Part shown: positions 13,501 through 23,723 of the stretch, in pieces
Numbering within the stretch: position 1 is the first letter of the stretch
Layout: the number at the start of each line of letters is the position of its first letter
Assembly: GCF_028858725.1 (NCBI RefSeq)
Contig: NC_084759.1
Span: forward strand, 139,666,671 to 139,730,670
Direction of reading: 5' to 3'
Length of the DNA stretch: 64,000 nucleotides
Origin: Colius striatus
Taxonomy: Eukaryota; Chordata; Aves; Coliiformes; Coliidae
Position numbers and translations under genes: made by a program
The notes under the pieces: generated by a model
Seen by the model: only the letters and a program-made list of their open reading frames with translations
Databases searched by the model: none
What the model was told of the DNA's origin: nothing

Positions 13501-16500
13501 CTGCAACTGTGATGAAGAATCCATGCCAGAGATATTCACCAAGGACTCTGTCCCATGTGAGGGACCCTGTATCAGCAGAAGCCGCAGTTGCTGGGAAGAA
13601 TCCACACCAGAGAAGGTTGTTAGGGACCATGTCCCAGGGGAGGGACCCCATATCAGACCAGGGGAAGAATGTGAGGAGTCCTCCTTCTCTGAGAAGAGAG
13701 AAGTGGCAGAGCCCATCTGTGAGAGACTGACCACATTCCCCATTCCTTGCCCCCCCCACCCATTGAAGAGGGAAGAAGTAGAGATATCGGGAGCAGTGAG
13801 CTGGGCCAGGGAAGAAAGGAGGGATGAGGGAGGGAGATCTTAAAGTGCTGGTTGTAATTTTCTCAAACATCCTACTCTCTTCTTGCCTTTTGTTCTGTTC
13901 TGTTTCTTGTAGGTAGCAGAATAAACTTGCCTACTTTCCAATCTAAGTCAAGTACTGGAGCCTGTTTTGCCCGGAACTGTAATTGGCAGTGGGCCCTCCC
14001 TGCCCTTGTCTCAATCCACAACAATCTTCCTTATCTTTTTACTCTCATTTTGCTGGGGCCTCCACCATCCTAATGAGGGTGGGGGTGAATGGGGAGCACT
14101 GAGTGAGAGACTGTCGTGGTGCTTCTGTGCTAGCTGGGCCAAACCACAACACTGTTTTTAGTAATTCCAGACTAGTCATGAAGGTAGCTGACACATGGTA
14201 ATTAAATCAGGTGCAATGTCTAACTTTTGTACCTGAGACATATGTTTCCTTGAAAGACCACAGAATTTCTATCCCCACATATTTTTTGCATGTATCAGAT
14301 ATTGAGTCACTGTGCACATCACAAGCATAAAACTTTTTTTTTTAAATACAATAATTTAAAAAGAAATCAGACTTCTATCCTGTATGTAGAACAATGTGAG
14401 ACATTATGCAGCTTACTACAGGAAATAAAGAAGTGTAATAAAAAAATAATCACACAGTGAGGAAGGACAAAGGTTCTGGTAATATGTAGCGGCAGATGGA
14501 GACTTCTATCTAACATAGACCTTTTATCCAAGCCTACTTTTCCATTAATTAAAGCAGTGGGCAAGTGAAAACAAATACGTCTCAGTGTAATTGTCTCCAA
14601 ATAGACTTTCAAAGTTTGCCATGTGAGGTATCACCAGATCTTTAAATGTAAGTGGCTCTATTCAGAAAAATCACTTGCAATTCCAGCTTTTCCTTTTTTG
14701 TTTCCCCATTAAAAATTAGAATAAAACCATTATTTGAAATAGAACAGTCTTCCTTTGGAGTCTTCCCATCCCCCACTACCCCAAGCTTTATGATTTAGTA
14801 TCTGGCTAAGGAAAACTATATTTAATTAGGCTCATTAACCTTGCAGTGTGAACATGTCTTTTTTTTTCTTTTTTTTTTTAAATAAGTCATCTGCTAGTCA
14901 TCTGCACAGTCATGTGGTTTCAGGGATAAAAGTAATTAAAGCAGTTACACTATAGCTAATTAGCCAATATTCTGTAATCACACTTCAAGTTTACTTTTTT
15001 CTCTGAAGACATTTTAAAAAAACCATATTTAAAAATCTTAACAGGAAATTCACATCCGCTCTTTGAAAAATACGAACTCCAGAAATACCAAGCACTTCCT
15101 CAGAAAACAATAAATAAAACTACTTTAACGGTATAATTATATAAATATCTAAGATAGTTAACACATTCCTCATAAAAGACACTAAGCTTTTCAGAATCTT
15201 AAAAAAAAAAATGTGTAGATGGCACCCCTTCAGATGGCGAAACAGAAAGCTCAAGAATGCCTAAGGCTGTAGTTTCACAAGCACTGTAAGACAGCACTGT
15301 CCCCAAAATAAGCTGTCCCCCCCAACTGGTTATTCCTTCCTCTATGCCAGAAACAGCATGTGTGCTCCTGCTCTTACCGTGAACACATGATAAAATCGGT
15401 AAGCGAAGTGATGAAAGCTGTTATTTCTGGAAAAGCGACTGAAAATGTGTCTTGAACCTTTGGAGAAATGAGGTGTTCAGCTGGACACAGTCTGACCCCA
15501 GCTGGTCATGCATAGCCAAGCAAAGACACTAGAGAGAGAGAGAGAAGGCTTCTCAATCATATCTCGTTACAGTTATCACATCAGCTTTTTAGAGGTTTAG
15601 GAGTTATTCAGGTTTTTTTTGAGACAGAAGCCACAGTTATTTTTCCATAGTTACTCTTCCTATGGACTTGTTTAATTTTGAGATAGGTCCTTCTTATACG
15701 ATAGAAGTTCAGTCTCCAAGTCATCAGCATTCAGATACTCAAAGCAGAACACTAAGGTGTAGGCCCTGAACTAGAAACCAGCTCTATGATCTTGTGACAT
15801 TATTGAATCATATAATGTTGACCATAGATGACATGAAATGGATCACAGTATCCTCCAAAGCACTTTGAAAACCAACAACAAGCCCTTCCTCGGAAAACAA
15901 GCTGCAGAACAACAGAAGCTTGGTTTCCTGCAGGTGCAAGTCCTCTGCTGTTCCCTCTCTTCTCCTCTGGCTCCAGAGACCTCCCCTCACCGCAACAACC
16001 CAACTGTCTTCTTGTGGTTCTCCTGAGCCTGAACATTGTTACTTGCATAAGGCCTCCTCCCAAAAGAGATGTAATGAAAAGTCAAGTAATTGCTGAGCTG
16101 TGTCTGCCTTTCCCTCAACACAAGGACTAGTTTGGAACTCCACCCACTGACTGACTTATTTCTGAGACATCTATCTGTCCTTCAAATTTGATTCAGCAGA
16201 TTCAAAAGGTGTTACAAAGGATCAGTGAAGAAATAGAATCACAGTACAGGCTAAAATCAGCTATTAATATATTAGAACTGAATTATACTGTCTTGAAAAG
16301 CGATGCAACACTTCATTATCTAAATGCCACTTACCAATAGGCTAGCTCTCACATGTAAATGGCTCAGAAATACCAACTATAATTAAAAATACCAACTGAA
16401 GCATAATGAATGTATTTCTGGCCCTTCAACTAGAGGGGCTGAGCAATAGAGGGTTTTTTTCAGAATCCAAGAATGTACTTTGCAAAACAACTGTAACTAA

Positions 16501-19500
16501 TTCTTCATTACTCAGAATACATATGTGCATATATATGCACACACATACACAGACACACACAGAAGAAAAAAAACCATACAATCACAGAATGATTTAAGCT
16601 GGAAGATTTCTGAAGGTCTTTTATCCAAACTCCAGTGCATGGGTCAGCTTTGAGCTGAGACTAGGATGCTGAGAGCTTTATTCAGTTGGGTTTGGAGAGT
16701 CCCAAGGATGGAGTCTGCACAGCCTCTCTGGGCAACCTATCCCACCACCTGACTGAAGTCCTGCATGAAGATATTTTCCTTATATCCAGTATGAACCCCT
16801 CTGTCTCAAGACAAGTCTACCATCTTGCCTCATTCCACCATGTGATGCAATGAAGAGCTTGGCTCTGCTTTCCTGATGCACTCCCCATCAGGATGAGCAG
16901 GCTTCTGTAAGAACCCCGAAGCCATTTCTTCCTCAGGCTGAACCAGCCCAGCTCTCTCAGTGTCTCCTTACAGAGCAAGCGCTCCAGCCTCTGACCATCC
17001 TGGTGGCCTTCTGCTGAACTTGTGACAGTTTATCAAACTCCGCTACTGTGACACAACAAAAGTGGTCAATCTTCCAAATACAGCCTAACAAGTGCTGAGC
17101 AGAGGAGATGATCCCTCCCTTCCCATGAGCTCCCTGTAGGTACACGTGGTCCCTGTAGCCACTGGCCATCCCTGCTGCTGGGGCACTGCTGGCTCATGCC
17201 CAGGTCACTGACCACCAGGCATCAGGGCCTTTGAGCAGAGCTGCTCCCCAGGCAGGCCAGTCCCAGCCTGTGTCGCTGCCGGGGCTCATCCTCCCCAGAG
17301 CAGGACTCTGCCTTCAGCCCTGATGAATGTCACTGAGTTCCTATTGACCCATTTCCCCAGTCAATTTGGGTTCCTCTGAATGATGTGGCAAACTCATCTG
17401 CAAATTTTATGAGCAAGTAGTCCATTGCCCCTCCCAGGTCATTTTAAAAACAGGTCCCAGGCTAGACTCCTGCACTACCGTACTTGGTACCAGTCTTCAA
17501 GTATTACCTATCAACCATCATCTTCTCATCCCAACCATCCAATCAAGTTTTTAACCATTTTAATATCCACCCATACAAACATCTCAACTTGGATATAAAA
17601 TATTGCAAAAGACAGTGTCAAAAGACTTGCTAAAGCTGAAGTAAATGACATCCATTGCTCTCCCCTTGCTGACATACCCAGCAATTTTACTATGGAAGGA
17701 TTAAGTTGGTCAGGCACAATCTATCCTTTACCAATAAAATAAACAATAAAATTATGTCACTGGCAATCAGTTCTATTGTTGTTTTATCATGTGATCACGT
17801 GTTATTGTTCAGGCCATTTCCCCTTCTGATTTCCCTACTGAATAGACTGAAGAACGACTTGTGTCTAGACAACAGTTCAGGCTCCAAACAAACAAGCTGT
17901 GTTACCTGCTTGATTTTAAATATCCTACTTCCAATTTTCTGCCTCTATCCAAGGTTACTGAATGTCTGTCTTTCTCCATGACTTCTGAAGTTGTTGCATG
18001 GAAATTCCATCTGCGGGAAACAGAAAATCCGTATAGCAGATGTCTGCATCCACACAGTTAAACCAAAGGAGTATGCTACTAGCTAATATTACAAAACAGA
18101 TGCTCATTAATGCATTTCACTATTTTGTTCTGAAGTGGCATTAAAAAGTTGCATCTGATGCTTTTCAGAAACATGAAAAAATATGAAGCATCTGGTCCAT
18201 TATACCCCAGGGTCCTTGCAAGCAGAACAGGAGAGGCAGACTCCTTTCAGCCCCTGCAGGCATCACAGTAAACCTGAGTACTCAAGAATAACTCCACAAA
18301 CAGTCCCTGTGGAAGGACAAATGCTAAAATTCCTTATCCATTTTCTTTACGTGACTGTCTGATGGCAAACATAGTAGTGTATTGGATGAGTATGTAAATC
18401 AATGTCTTTTTATCTGTGTTGCATGTACCTGTTCTTTATTCCAAGTAACTACCCTGTTCCTCTACTAAAGAGGAGTGATAAGAACACAGAAAGAAAGAAG
18501 AGCAAGGTGGCAAGACAGAATGAATTAAGGGCTTTTAAAAAACAAACAAACAAAAAAAAAAAAACCACAAAAAAAACTCCAAAAAACCACAGAACAAAAA
18601 GCACATGGGAAAGCATCATTTATCATAATTTGAGAACAGTTTGGCTTGTTACTGATAAACAGATAGATGCTCTATAATGGCAGCATTAATAATTTACTGT
18701 TCAAATAATGACATTAGGTTGCAAGCACAGAAATAAAAAGACACAAAGAAAACAACTAAAACAATATTTTTAAGAAAAAGATATTTTTACCACTAGGTGT
18801 CCCTGTTGGAAAACTGTAATCCTACAGAATGCTCTGTGAGATACAGGGCAAATTATTTGTATTACAGTTAAAGCTGCTGGGACAAGCTGGCAAAACAGTC
18901 ACAGAAGTCAACGATCATGAAAGATAAAGGCAAGGGTTTAACATGACGTTTTTAAGTACTGCTACCAGCTAAGATGGAGTACTTCAAGTAGTATGCAGGA
19001 ACATACTTAAATATAGCACTTAAGGTATTTCAGATGTGCATTTAGGAGGAAACTGAACAGCAGAGAGATTCTGTTCTCCCTTTAAAGCAGCCAGCATAAG
19101 GCAAACAACTGCAGTAGGAGATGCTGCTCCTTAACACAAACATGGTCATGGTCATAGCCACACAATTCCCCTGCTACGCATGCCCTGCACATCTAAACCA
19201 ACTCATTTTGACTACAACTGACTAAATAGAGATCACTGGAAAGGGATGGCAACAAGTATCTACCAAGAAGCTGAGGGCAGTGGCCTTTCCAGGCAAATCA
19301 GTCATAGCTGGAAGAAGCCACATGGTGCAGCCCTAAAGACATCCACCCGTCTGTGCTCTCCATTAGTAATCTTGAACATTAGCCAACTCTGCCCCTTGGG
19401 CAGGGGAGGACTACTTATGAGAGGAGAAGGAGTTATAGAAAATATTCGGAGCACACTGAAAGATTGTTTTAGTAGGTGCAAAAAATGATTATGTTGTTTT

Positions 19501-21162
19501 GGTCAGTTGCACAATGAATACTTTTCCCTTGTCTAAGGCTGTATAGCAAGATCCATCCAAATCTTAGTGAGGTTGCCCTTCTCTTCCAGTAATTTCACAC
19601 TCGACAGCATGGCTTTCCTTACATGTATGCCTGTCTGTTGGAGAATGACTATTTGATAAGAACCAAACTGACTTCATATTCAAGTTTCTGGACTTCCCAC
19701 ACATTCTGACAATTAGGATTAAATTTACAGTAAGAAAAATCACAACACGTGCCTAGTTTAAAGCAAATGGAGCACATTTGCAAACTTCTGTGCTAGCATG
19801 TTTCCCAACAGACACTGAAGTTTTGCCACCACATTATTAACATGTCTATTTCAGCAAAAAGATGCGTTTCAGATGGTTAACACTGAAACTCACCTATCCC
19901 TGTAAGTAGCCCACAGAGAAGCCTATCACAGAGCAACTTGACAGCTCATTCAGAGAATTAAAACAGAGTCAACTTTCATTTGTCCACAGGCTAATCATTT
20001 AAAGTGCATGTTCACTCTGTAAAAATGCCTATGTCTGTGCTAGAGATAGGAGCATAGCCCCGTGACACCACATAGCATGGCCTCCTGAACTATGCTCGTG
20101 CTAACTTTGAGGTCTCCTATGCCAGCTGTCTTTTACTTCTCATCTATGATGCCACCCCTGTATCTCCTTTGCTTAATTGTCCATCTACTCATACTGACCA
20201 AATTATCATACCTGAAAGTCAGATGATAGGAAGGCTGATCACTTTAATTCATTCCACCACGGCAGCTGGCTTTTGCTGAGTGGAGAAATCAGAAAGCTGT
20301 AACCCTTTCTCCCTCTCCAACCCCAGCCATTAGCAGAAGAGGAGCTCCAGATGGGAAATAGCAGAGAAACCTTCTCTGCCTTACCTGAGGTACAGACATC
20401 TCTCAGGCCTGGACACCATCCGCAAACACCTGGAAAATCCTTAACGGTTTTCAAAGCGTATGCACCAAGGAGAACAAGAAGGAAAGGTAAAGTCCTGAGT
20501 TTGCAAATCAGAATGCAACTAATAACAAGTGTTTTGAACTTCTTGGGGATATGTGGAATGAGAGTGTTAGTGAGAATCAGAAAGGTGTACAAGAAGGGCC
20601 TAGGCCCAGATTTGCAACTGGACCATGGTGACTGAGTCCCATTGCACCCAGCTGTCTTGTGAACTGTCACCCTGCTCAGTCTCTGAAGCCAAGGCCATAC
20701 GTCACGGGCAAACCTCAACTTACTGTTTAACCTGGAGTTCGAACGGGAAAGTAAGCTTCCTACAAGGTTGTCCATTAAAATCATAGTCCAAACAGTATGT
20801 CACGAGCATACGTTAAAGGATCCAAAGGACTTGAAAGTCTATTTCTAGTTTGGCCTTTCAGAAAAACAAGGTTTTGCATCAGGCTGGCTCCTACACGCTG
20901 AGGTGGGTAAGCCAGGAGAGGGGGGCCATCCCGACAGCCTGGAGCCCCCGGCGGATTACCCGCACGGGCCCCTTTTCGCTAGTCCCCGTGGCAGGCGGGC
21001 CTGCCCAAGCAGCGCTCCCCGCCACGCCACCTCGGCAGCCCCTCACGCCGCAGACAGGCCCGCCTCCGAAGCCCCCGAATCGTGCAGGGGGGAGTATGGG
21101 GCAGCCCTCCCCGCAGGTCGCCGCCCCTTACCCAGCTGGGTGCCCGGGTTGCGGCCCGCCAT
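1455..21162 (-). CDS. DERA: DERA, deoxyribose-phosphate aldolase (N-terminal part, exons 1-4; continues off the left edge)
   Basis: DERA is a cytosolic class I aldolase that splits 2-deoxyribose 5-phosphate into glyceraldehyde 3-phosphate and acetaldehyde in deoxynucleoside breakdown. Coding exons, high to low: 21162-21132, 9926-9829, 5221-5074, 1550-1455; all are AG/GT bordered and phase-consistent, giving about 124 residues of a protein usually ~318 long. The product starts [10 protein letters not shown], then [36 protein letters not shown] (start of the TIM barrel) and AVCVYPARV (the Cys of the bacterial CIYP motif is kept). Introns are 11.2, 4.6 and 3.5 kb. The Schiff-base lysine region lies beyond the window. 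The ATG sits in a CpG island 2 kb downstream of STRAP on the same strand, as in human. Confidence 0.97.
2508..3070 (+). mobile_element. CR1 LINE, 5'-truncated
   Basis: Starts in the C-terminal part of the CR1 ORF2 ([20 protein letters not shown]) and runs to the ATTCTATG tail. The frame is interrupted by stops. It sits in DERA intron 3, antisense to DERA, about 560 bases before a longer CR1. Confidence 0.95.
3630..4938 (+). mobile_element. CR1 LINE, reverse transcriptase part to 3' end, inactive
   Basis: About 1.3 kb of CR1 ORF2 plus 3' UTR. The translation shows [16 protein letters not shown] (RT motif A), CGVPQG (motif B) and [10 protein letters not shown] (the F-A-D-D catalytic box). Stops and frame changes, for example near 4129-4150, make it inactive. 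The tail is AAGATTCTGTGAT. It is more diverged than the copies at 1 and 2508. Confidence 0.95.
5074..5221 (-). CDS. DERA: DERA coding exon 3 (residues 44-92)
   Basis: Reads [20 protein letters not shown], then [20 protein letters not shown]. The IDLTTL...DDT segment is the first barrel strand and substrate-pocket motif of the family. The acceptor is TTTGTAG and the donor GTAAGA. Confidence 0.98.
5222..9828 (-). other. DERA: DERA intron 2
   Basis: 4.6 kb of AT-rich sequence with one old CR1 (8028-8345). The GC-richer stretch 7670-7800 just left of that CR1 was not assigned. No exon-like signal was noticed. Confidence 0.85.
8028..8345 (-). mobile_element. Old CR1 LINE fragment
   Basis: On the plus strand the reverse complement of CR1 is recognised by CATTGGCCTTCTTGGCCACC, the stretch around CAGGACTTGACACTTGGCC, and CCAGTCCAGGTCCTTCTGTA. 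No 3' tail remains. It lies in DERA intron 2, same strand as DERA. Confidence 0.88.
9829..9926 (-). CDS. DERA: DERA coding exon 2 (residues 11-43)
   Basis: Reads [20 protein letters not shown] and ends KGNWQ. It aligns with human SWISKIQVNHPAV and ends at the same Trp-Gln. The acceptor is CATCCCAG and the donor GTAAGT. Confidence 0.96.
11005..11072 (+). repeat. ATCA-rich imperfect tandem repeat
   Basis: Repeated CATCA / AATCATTA / CACCA units over about 65 bases in DERA intron 1. Plus strand is almost free of G. Confidence 0.65.
12936..14151 (+). mobile_element. Solo LTR of an avian endogenous retrovirus (ERVL-like)
   Basis: Starts TGTCATGGTTTGAC and ends GCCAAACCACAACA, imperfect inverted termini with TG..CA ends. 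A poly(A) signal AATAAA is at 13920-13925. The last ~150 bases (CTGTCGTGGTGC, CTAGCTGGGCCAAACC) resemble the 3' end of LTRs common in bird genomes. No gag, pol or second LTR is adjacent, so it is a solo LTR. Five-base flanks (CCATT and CTGTT) are not a clean duplication. It lies in DERA intron 1, antisense to DERA. The family name is from memory of bird LTRs, not a search. Confidence 0.82.
13370..13680 (+). repeat. Tandem repeats inside the LTR, about 81-96 bases each
   Basis: Units start at 13370, 13466, 13547 and 13628, spacing 96, 81 and 81 bases; the last is truncated. Each has a GTCCCATG- or GTCCTGTG-like start, GCAGAAGC, and GAAGAA(T/C)CCA. Because 81 and 96 are multiples of three, one frame stays open from the ATG at 13250 to 13843. 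See the matching finding. Confidence 0.85.
16521..16562. repeat. CA/TA microsatellite
   Basis: Mixed CATATATGCACACACATACA and ACAGACACACACAG run containing an 18-base perfect palindrome at 16524-16541. Confidence 0.85.
16578..17720 (-). mobile_element. Old CR1 LINE, about 1.1 kb
   Basis: Reverse complement of an ancient CR1: the tail end is at the left (ATCACAGAATGATTTAAGC), followed by CAGCCTCTCTGGGCAACC, TTCTTCCTCAGGCTGAACC, and GACCCATTTCCCCAGTCAA. It has diverged heavily and carries no open frame. The right limit is fuzzy. It lies in DERA intron 1. Confidence 0.88.
18537..18600 (+). repeat. A-rich low-complexity tract
   Basis: AAACAAACAAAC units running into A-runs broken by CC or TCC. 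It lies in DERA intron 1. It could be a decayed poly(A), but no element precedes it that I can name. Confidence 0.8.
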
Positions 21163-21320
21163 GGCCCGCGCTGCCGCCAGCTCCCCGCTCCCGGCGGGCG
21201 GGGGGAGCAGACTTCGGGCTCGCCGGTCCCGCCCCACACGGGCAGGAAGCGGCGGCGGGCGGGCTCGGCGCGGCCGCGCCTGACGCCGGGGCGCGCTGCT
21301 ACCCCGTTAGTAGTGAGCCG
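20880..21320. promoter_or_regulatory. DERA: CpG island at the DERA 5' end
   Basis: GC-rich block dense in CpG, centred on the DERA start codon, with AT-rich sequence on both sides. It should contain the DERA promoter and 5' UTR. The exact transcription start cannot be read. The long open frames across it are a by-product of GC richness. Confidence 0.8.
21132..21162 (-). CDS. DERA: DERA coding exon 1 (residues 1-10)
   Basis: ATG followed by [12 protein letters not shown] N-terminal codons and a GTAAGG donor in phase 1. Only GT(E/Q)L is shared with the human N-terminus, so the start rests on phase fit with exon 2 and on position in the CpG island. Confidence 0.9.
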
Positions 21321-21469
21321 AAGGCAGCCACGGCTTGTCTCCAGGTTGTAGCCGTCAGAGGAGAAAAGACCACTTGTCGTCCTGTGAGAGAAATTACTAA
21401 AATAATCTGTCCCTTCCTTTAATTGGAAAAACACCAAACTTGTTGTCTTGCTGATAATGAATAGAGGCA

Positions 21470-21725
21470 GAATTTCATAGAACAGCTGGGGTTGGAAGGG
21501 ACTTTTACAGATCAACATCTCCAACCCCCTGAAAAAGCAGGTTCGTCTTGATCAGGTCACACAGGAACATGTCCAGGCAGGTTTGAACACCTCCATAGAA
21601 GGAGATGCCACGACCTTCCTGGGCAGCCTGTGCCAGCTCTCCCTCACCCTTACGGGAGTTTCTCCTGGTGTTTACGTGGAACTCTTTGTGTTCCAGCTTA
21701 TGTCCATTACCCACGTTAGGCTGAA
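21470..21725 (-). mobile_element. CR1 LINE 3' fragment
   Basis: Plus strand reads TCATAGAACAGCTGGGGTTG, then the reverse complement of the CR1 3' UTR and ORF2 end (GGGCAGCCTGTGCCAGC, TTTGTGTTCCAGCTTATGTC). It lies just upstream of the DERA CpG island. Confidence 0.92.
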
Positions 21726-22374
21726 TCAGAAAGTAGAAACTAGCATCACACCTACACAACGTGCTCTCTAAAATTACCAGCCTTGTAAATCTAGTAACAC
21801 CTGCAAAATCAGTCTGGTAACAAAACCACCGACAACTTCACAGCTTTTTCATGACACAAACTCACATGACAAAAGTATTAGACATTGCTAATACTCTCAT
21901 CGAGGCAAAAGATCTTCTGACTTTAGCCCTACTTGCTCAGGGCTAGCAATGAAACCACAAACTCAGTAGATGATCATGTAAACCAGCAAAAGGTCACAGC
22001 TCTAACATCTGAGGACACTATTCCAGACATCTACTTGAAATATGGCACAAAGACCATAGCCTGCAAAAAGCTTCACTATGGAGAGAGGTATCTTTCTTCT
22101 TTTAAAGACATCTTTCAGCCTGTAACATGAACAGCATCTAGGCTGAAGTAATACATTTGGAGTCCTAGTAAGCCTTAATTGAATTAATAACACAGAAACA
22201 ATTAGCTGTAAATCACAGGGCTGCAAGTGGCCTGAGTAAAACTCAAATTATTTTTCTGACTTTATTCCAAAATGAGTTTTATCATAAACACTACTACTGC
22301 ATTAAGAAAACAAGATTCCTGGTATTATCCTTTGTTTTCTTTGTTTCCTTTTTCCTTTACCCCCCTAAGTTGAA

Positions 22375-22640
22375 GCTGTAAGGGTTCTCCACCAACCACC
22401 TCAGTCCAACTGCCTGCTCACACAGGCTCAGCTACAGCAGGGCCATGTCCTAGCAGGTACTGAGTATTTTCAGGAATGGAGACTTCACCACCTTTCACAG
22501 GCAATCTGTTTCAGTGTTTGACTGCCCTTCAGAATGGGAAAATATTTTATGTTCACATGGAATCGTCCATGTTTCAATGGATATGCCAGTTTTCACATTC
22601 TAAAGTTTCAGTTTTCTAAGATGACTGCACTACTGTATTT
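22375..22640 (-). mobile_element. Ancient CR1 LINE fragment
   Basis: Weak but co-linear match to a reverse-complement CR1: ACCACCTCAGTCCAACTGC, GGAATGGAGACTTCACCACC, CAATCTGTTTCAGTGTTTGA. No tail is preserved. Its divergence marks it as one of the oldest copies here. Confidence 0.75.
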
Positions 22641-23179
22641 TTGGGAAAAAAACATAAAGCAGAGTAAGGATAAGTCAATATTAAAAAATGTTTATGAATA
22701 AATATACCTCTGTGTAACTCTTCTTTCCATACAGAATGCATTACGTAGACCCCTCAGTATAACATTAAAGGAAATGACAAGTGGATGAATGGCAATATTT
22801 TCTTTAATGAAGAAAATATGGATTTGTAACCTTGAAAGAGTTAACTTTTTTAATCCAGTCTGGAGGACTAAACCCAAGCTTTATACAGATTCATAGCCAA
22901 CCTCTGAGATTTTCTTGTATATCCAAAATATTTCAGGCAGCATGTTTAATTTAGGAGTTTTCACTGGTTTTGATTTTAGACTCATGTTTACATTCAAACA
23001 TTAAAGAATAAAAAGACACAAAGCTTACACAGATCAAAGAACTTGCCACCCTCCGTCCCAGCACTGTAAAATTCCTGCTGCTTTACCCCTCTGGACAGTA
23101 CAAAGGTGCTAGAAATGATGATGTTAATTAACCTGGTTGCTCTTCTATTTCATGAACCCAACGCTCAACAGTAAGATAA

Positions 23180-23661
23180 GAGTTTTGAGAGGCATTTTAT
23201 TTATACAACTGAAAACAGTTAAATGTTCAGAAGCAGCGTACAATGAAACAAAACCCAAACCAAATGCTTTAAGTACATAATCTCTTCTTTTCAACTAAAG
23301 TCAAATTTTCCAACTCAAAAGAAAAAAGGGGGTAAAAGCCACGGTCTCTCTTCTCCATAATAAAGAAAACATGCTACAATGAGTCTAATTGAATTTGGAG
23401 AGATTGGATCTTGGCTTGCACACTTCTTTGAAAGACAGTAGGCAGTTATGCTAAAAAAGATAGCAAAACTCTACTACTTGTCTTTTTCTTTTTTTTGATA
23501 CTCAGTTCTCTTACAGACAACACCTAGCCAGTTCCACCGCATTCTCATCAATTACTGCCCATCTTTGCCTTATGTAGAGAGTGCACTCTGGAAGGCTGCT
23601 GTTTATCACTGTTCACTTGATTTAGTTTCATGTGTCCATGTCGTGTTAACAGTTGCAATAA
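23180..23661 (-). other. STRAP: STRAP 3' UTR with poly(A) signal
   Basis: Follows the STRAP stop. The minus strand carries AATAAA at 23201-23196 within an AT-rich patch, which would give a 3' UTR of roughly 480 bases. The cleavage point is inferred, not seen. Confidence 0.6.
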
Positions 23662-23723
23662 TCAGGCCTTAACTTCAGGAGTTGAGCTGTACACTGAATC
23701 TGAGTTTTCAGAGGCAAGTTCTT
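23662..23723 (-). CDS. STRAP: STRAP coding exon 10 and stop (residues 331-350)
   Basis: Encodes the acidic C-terminus [19 protein letters not shown], followed by TGA at 23664-23662. The acceptor is AATTGCAG. The human tail is similar in length and in its ASENSD core. Confidence 0.96.

Larger units (their letters stand above)
9927..21131 (-). other. DERA: DERA intron 1
   Basis: 11.2 kb holding the solo LTR (12936-14151), an old CR1 (16578-17720) and low-complexity tracts (11005, 16521, 18537). The stretch 20239-20784 has a 181-codon minus-strand open frame without recognisable domains, treated as chance. Otherwise nothing seen. Confidence 0.85.
21163..23179. other. DERA-STRAP intergenic stretch
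   Basis: About 2 kb between the STRAP poly(A) signal and the DERA start. It holds half of the DERA CpG island and two minus-strand CR1 relics (21470-21725 and 22375-22640), with AT-rich sequence between. No further gene is seen. Confidence 0.7.

Noticed and set aside
13322..13870. 182-codon minus-strand frame in the LTR
   Set aside because: Antisense to repeat units whose length is a multiple of three; a mirror of the plus-strand frame.
20239..20784. 181-codon minus-strand frame within DERA intron 1
   Set aside because: No recognisable domain or repeat; inside an intron and not linked to DERA exons.
20850..21524. Several overlapping 120-190 codon frames on both strands
   Set aside because: CpG-island composition reduces stop codons; only the 31-base DERA exon 1 is supported.
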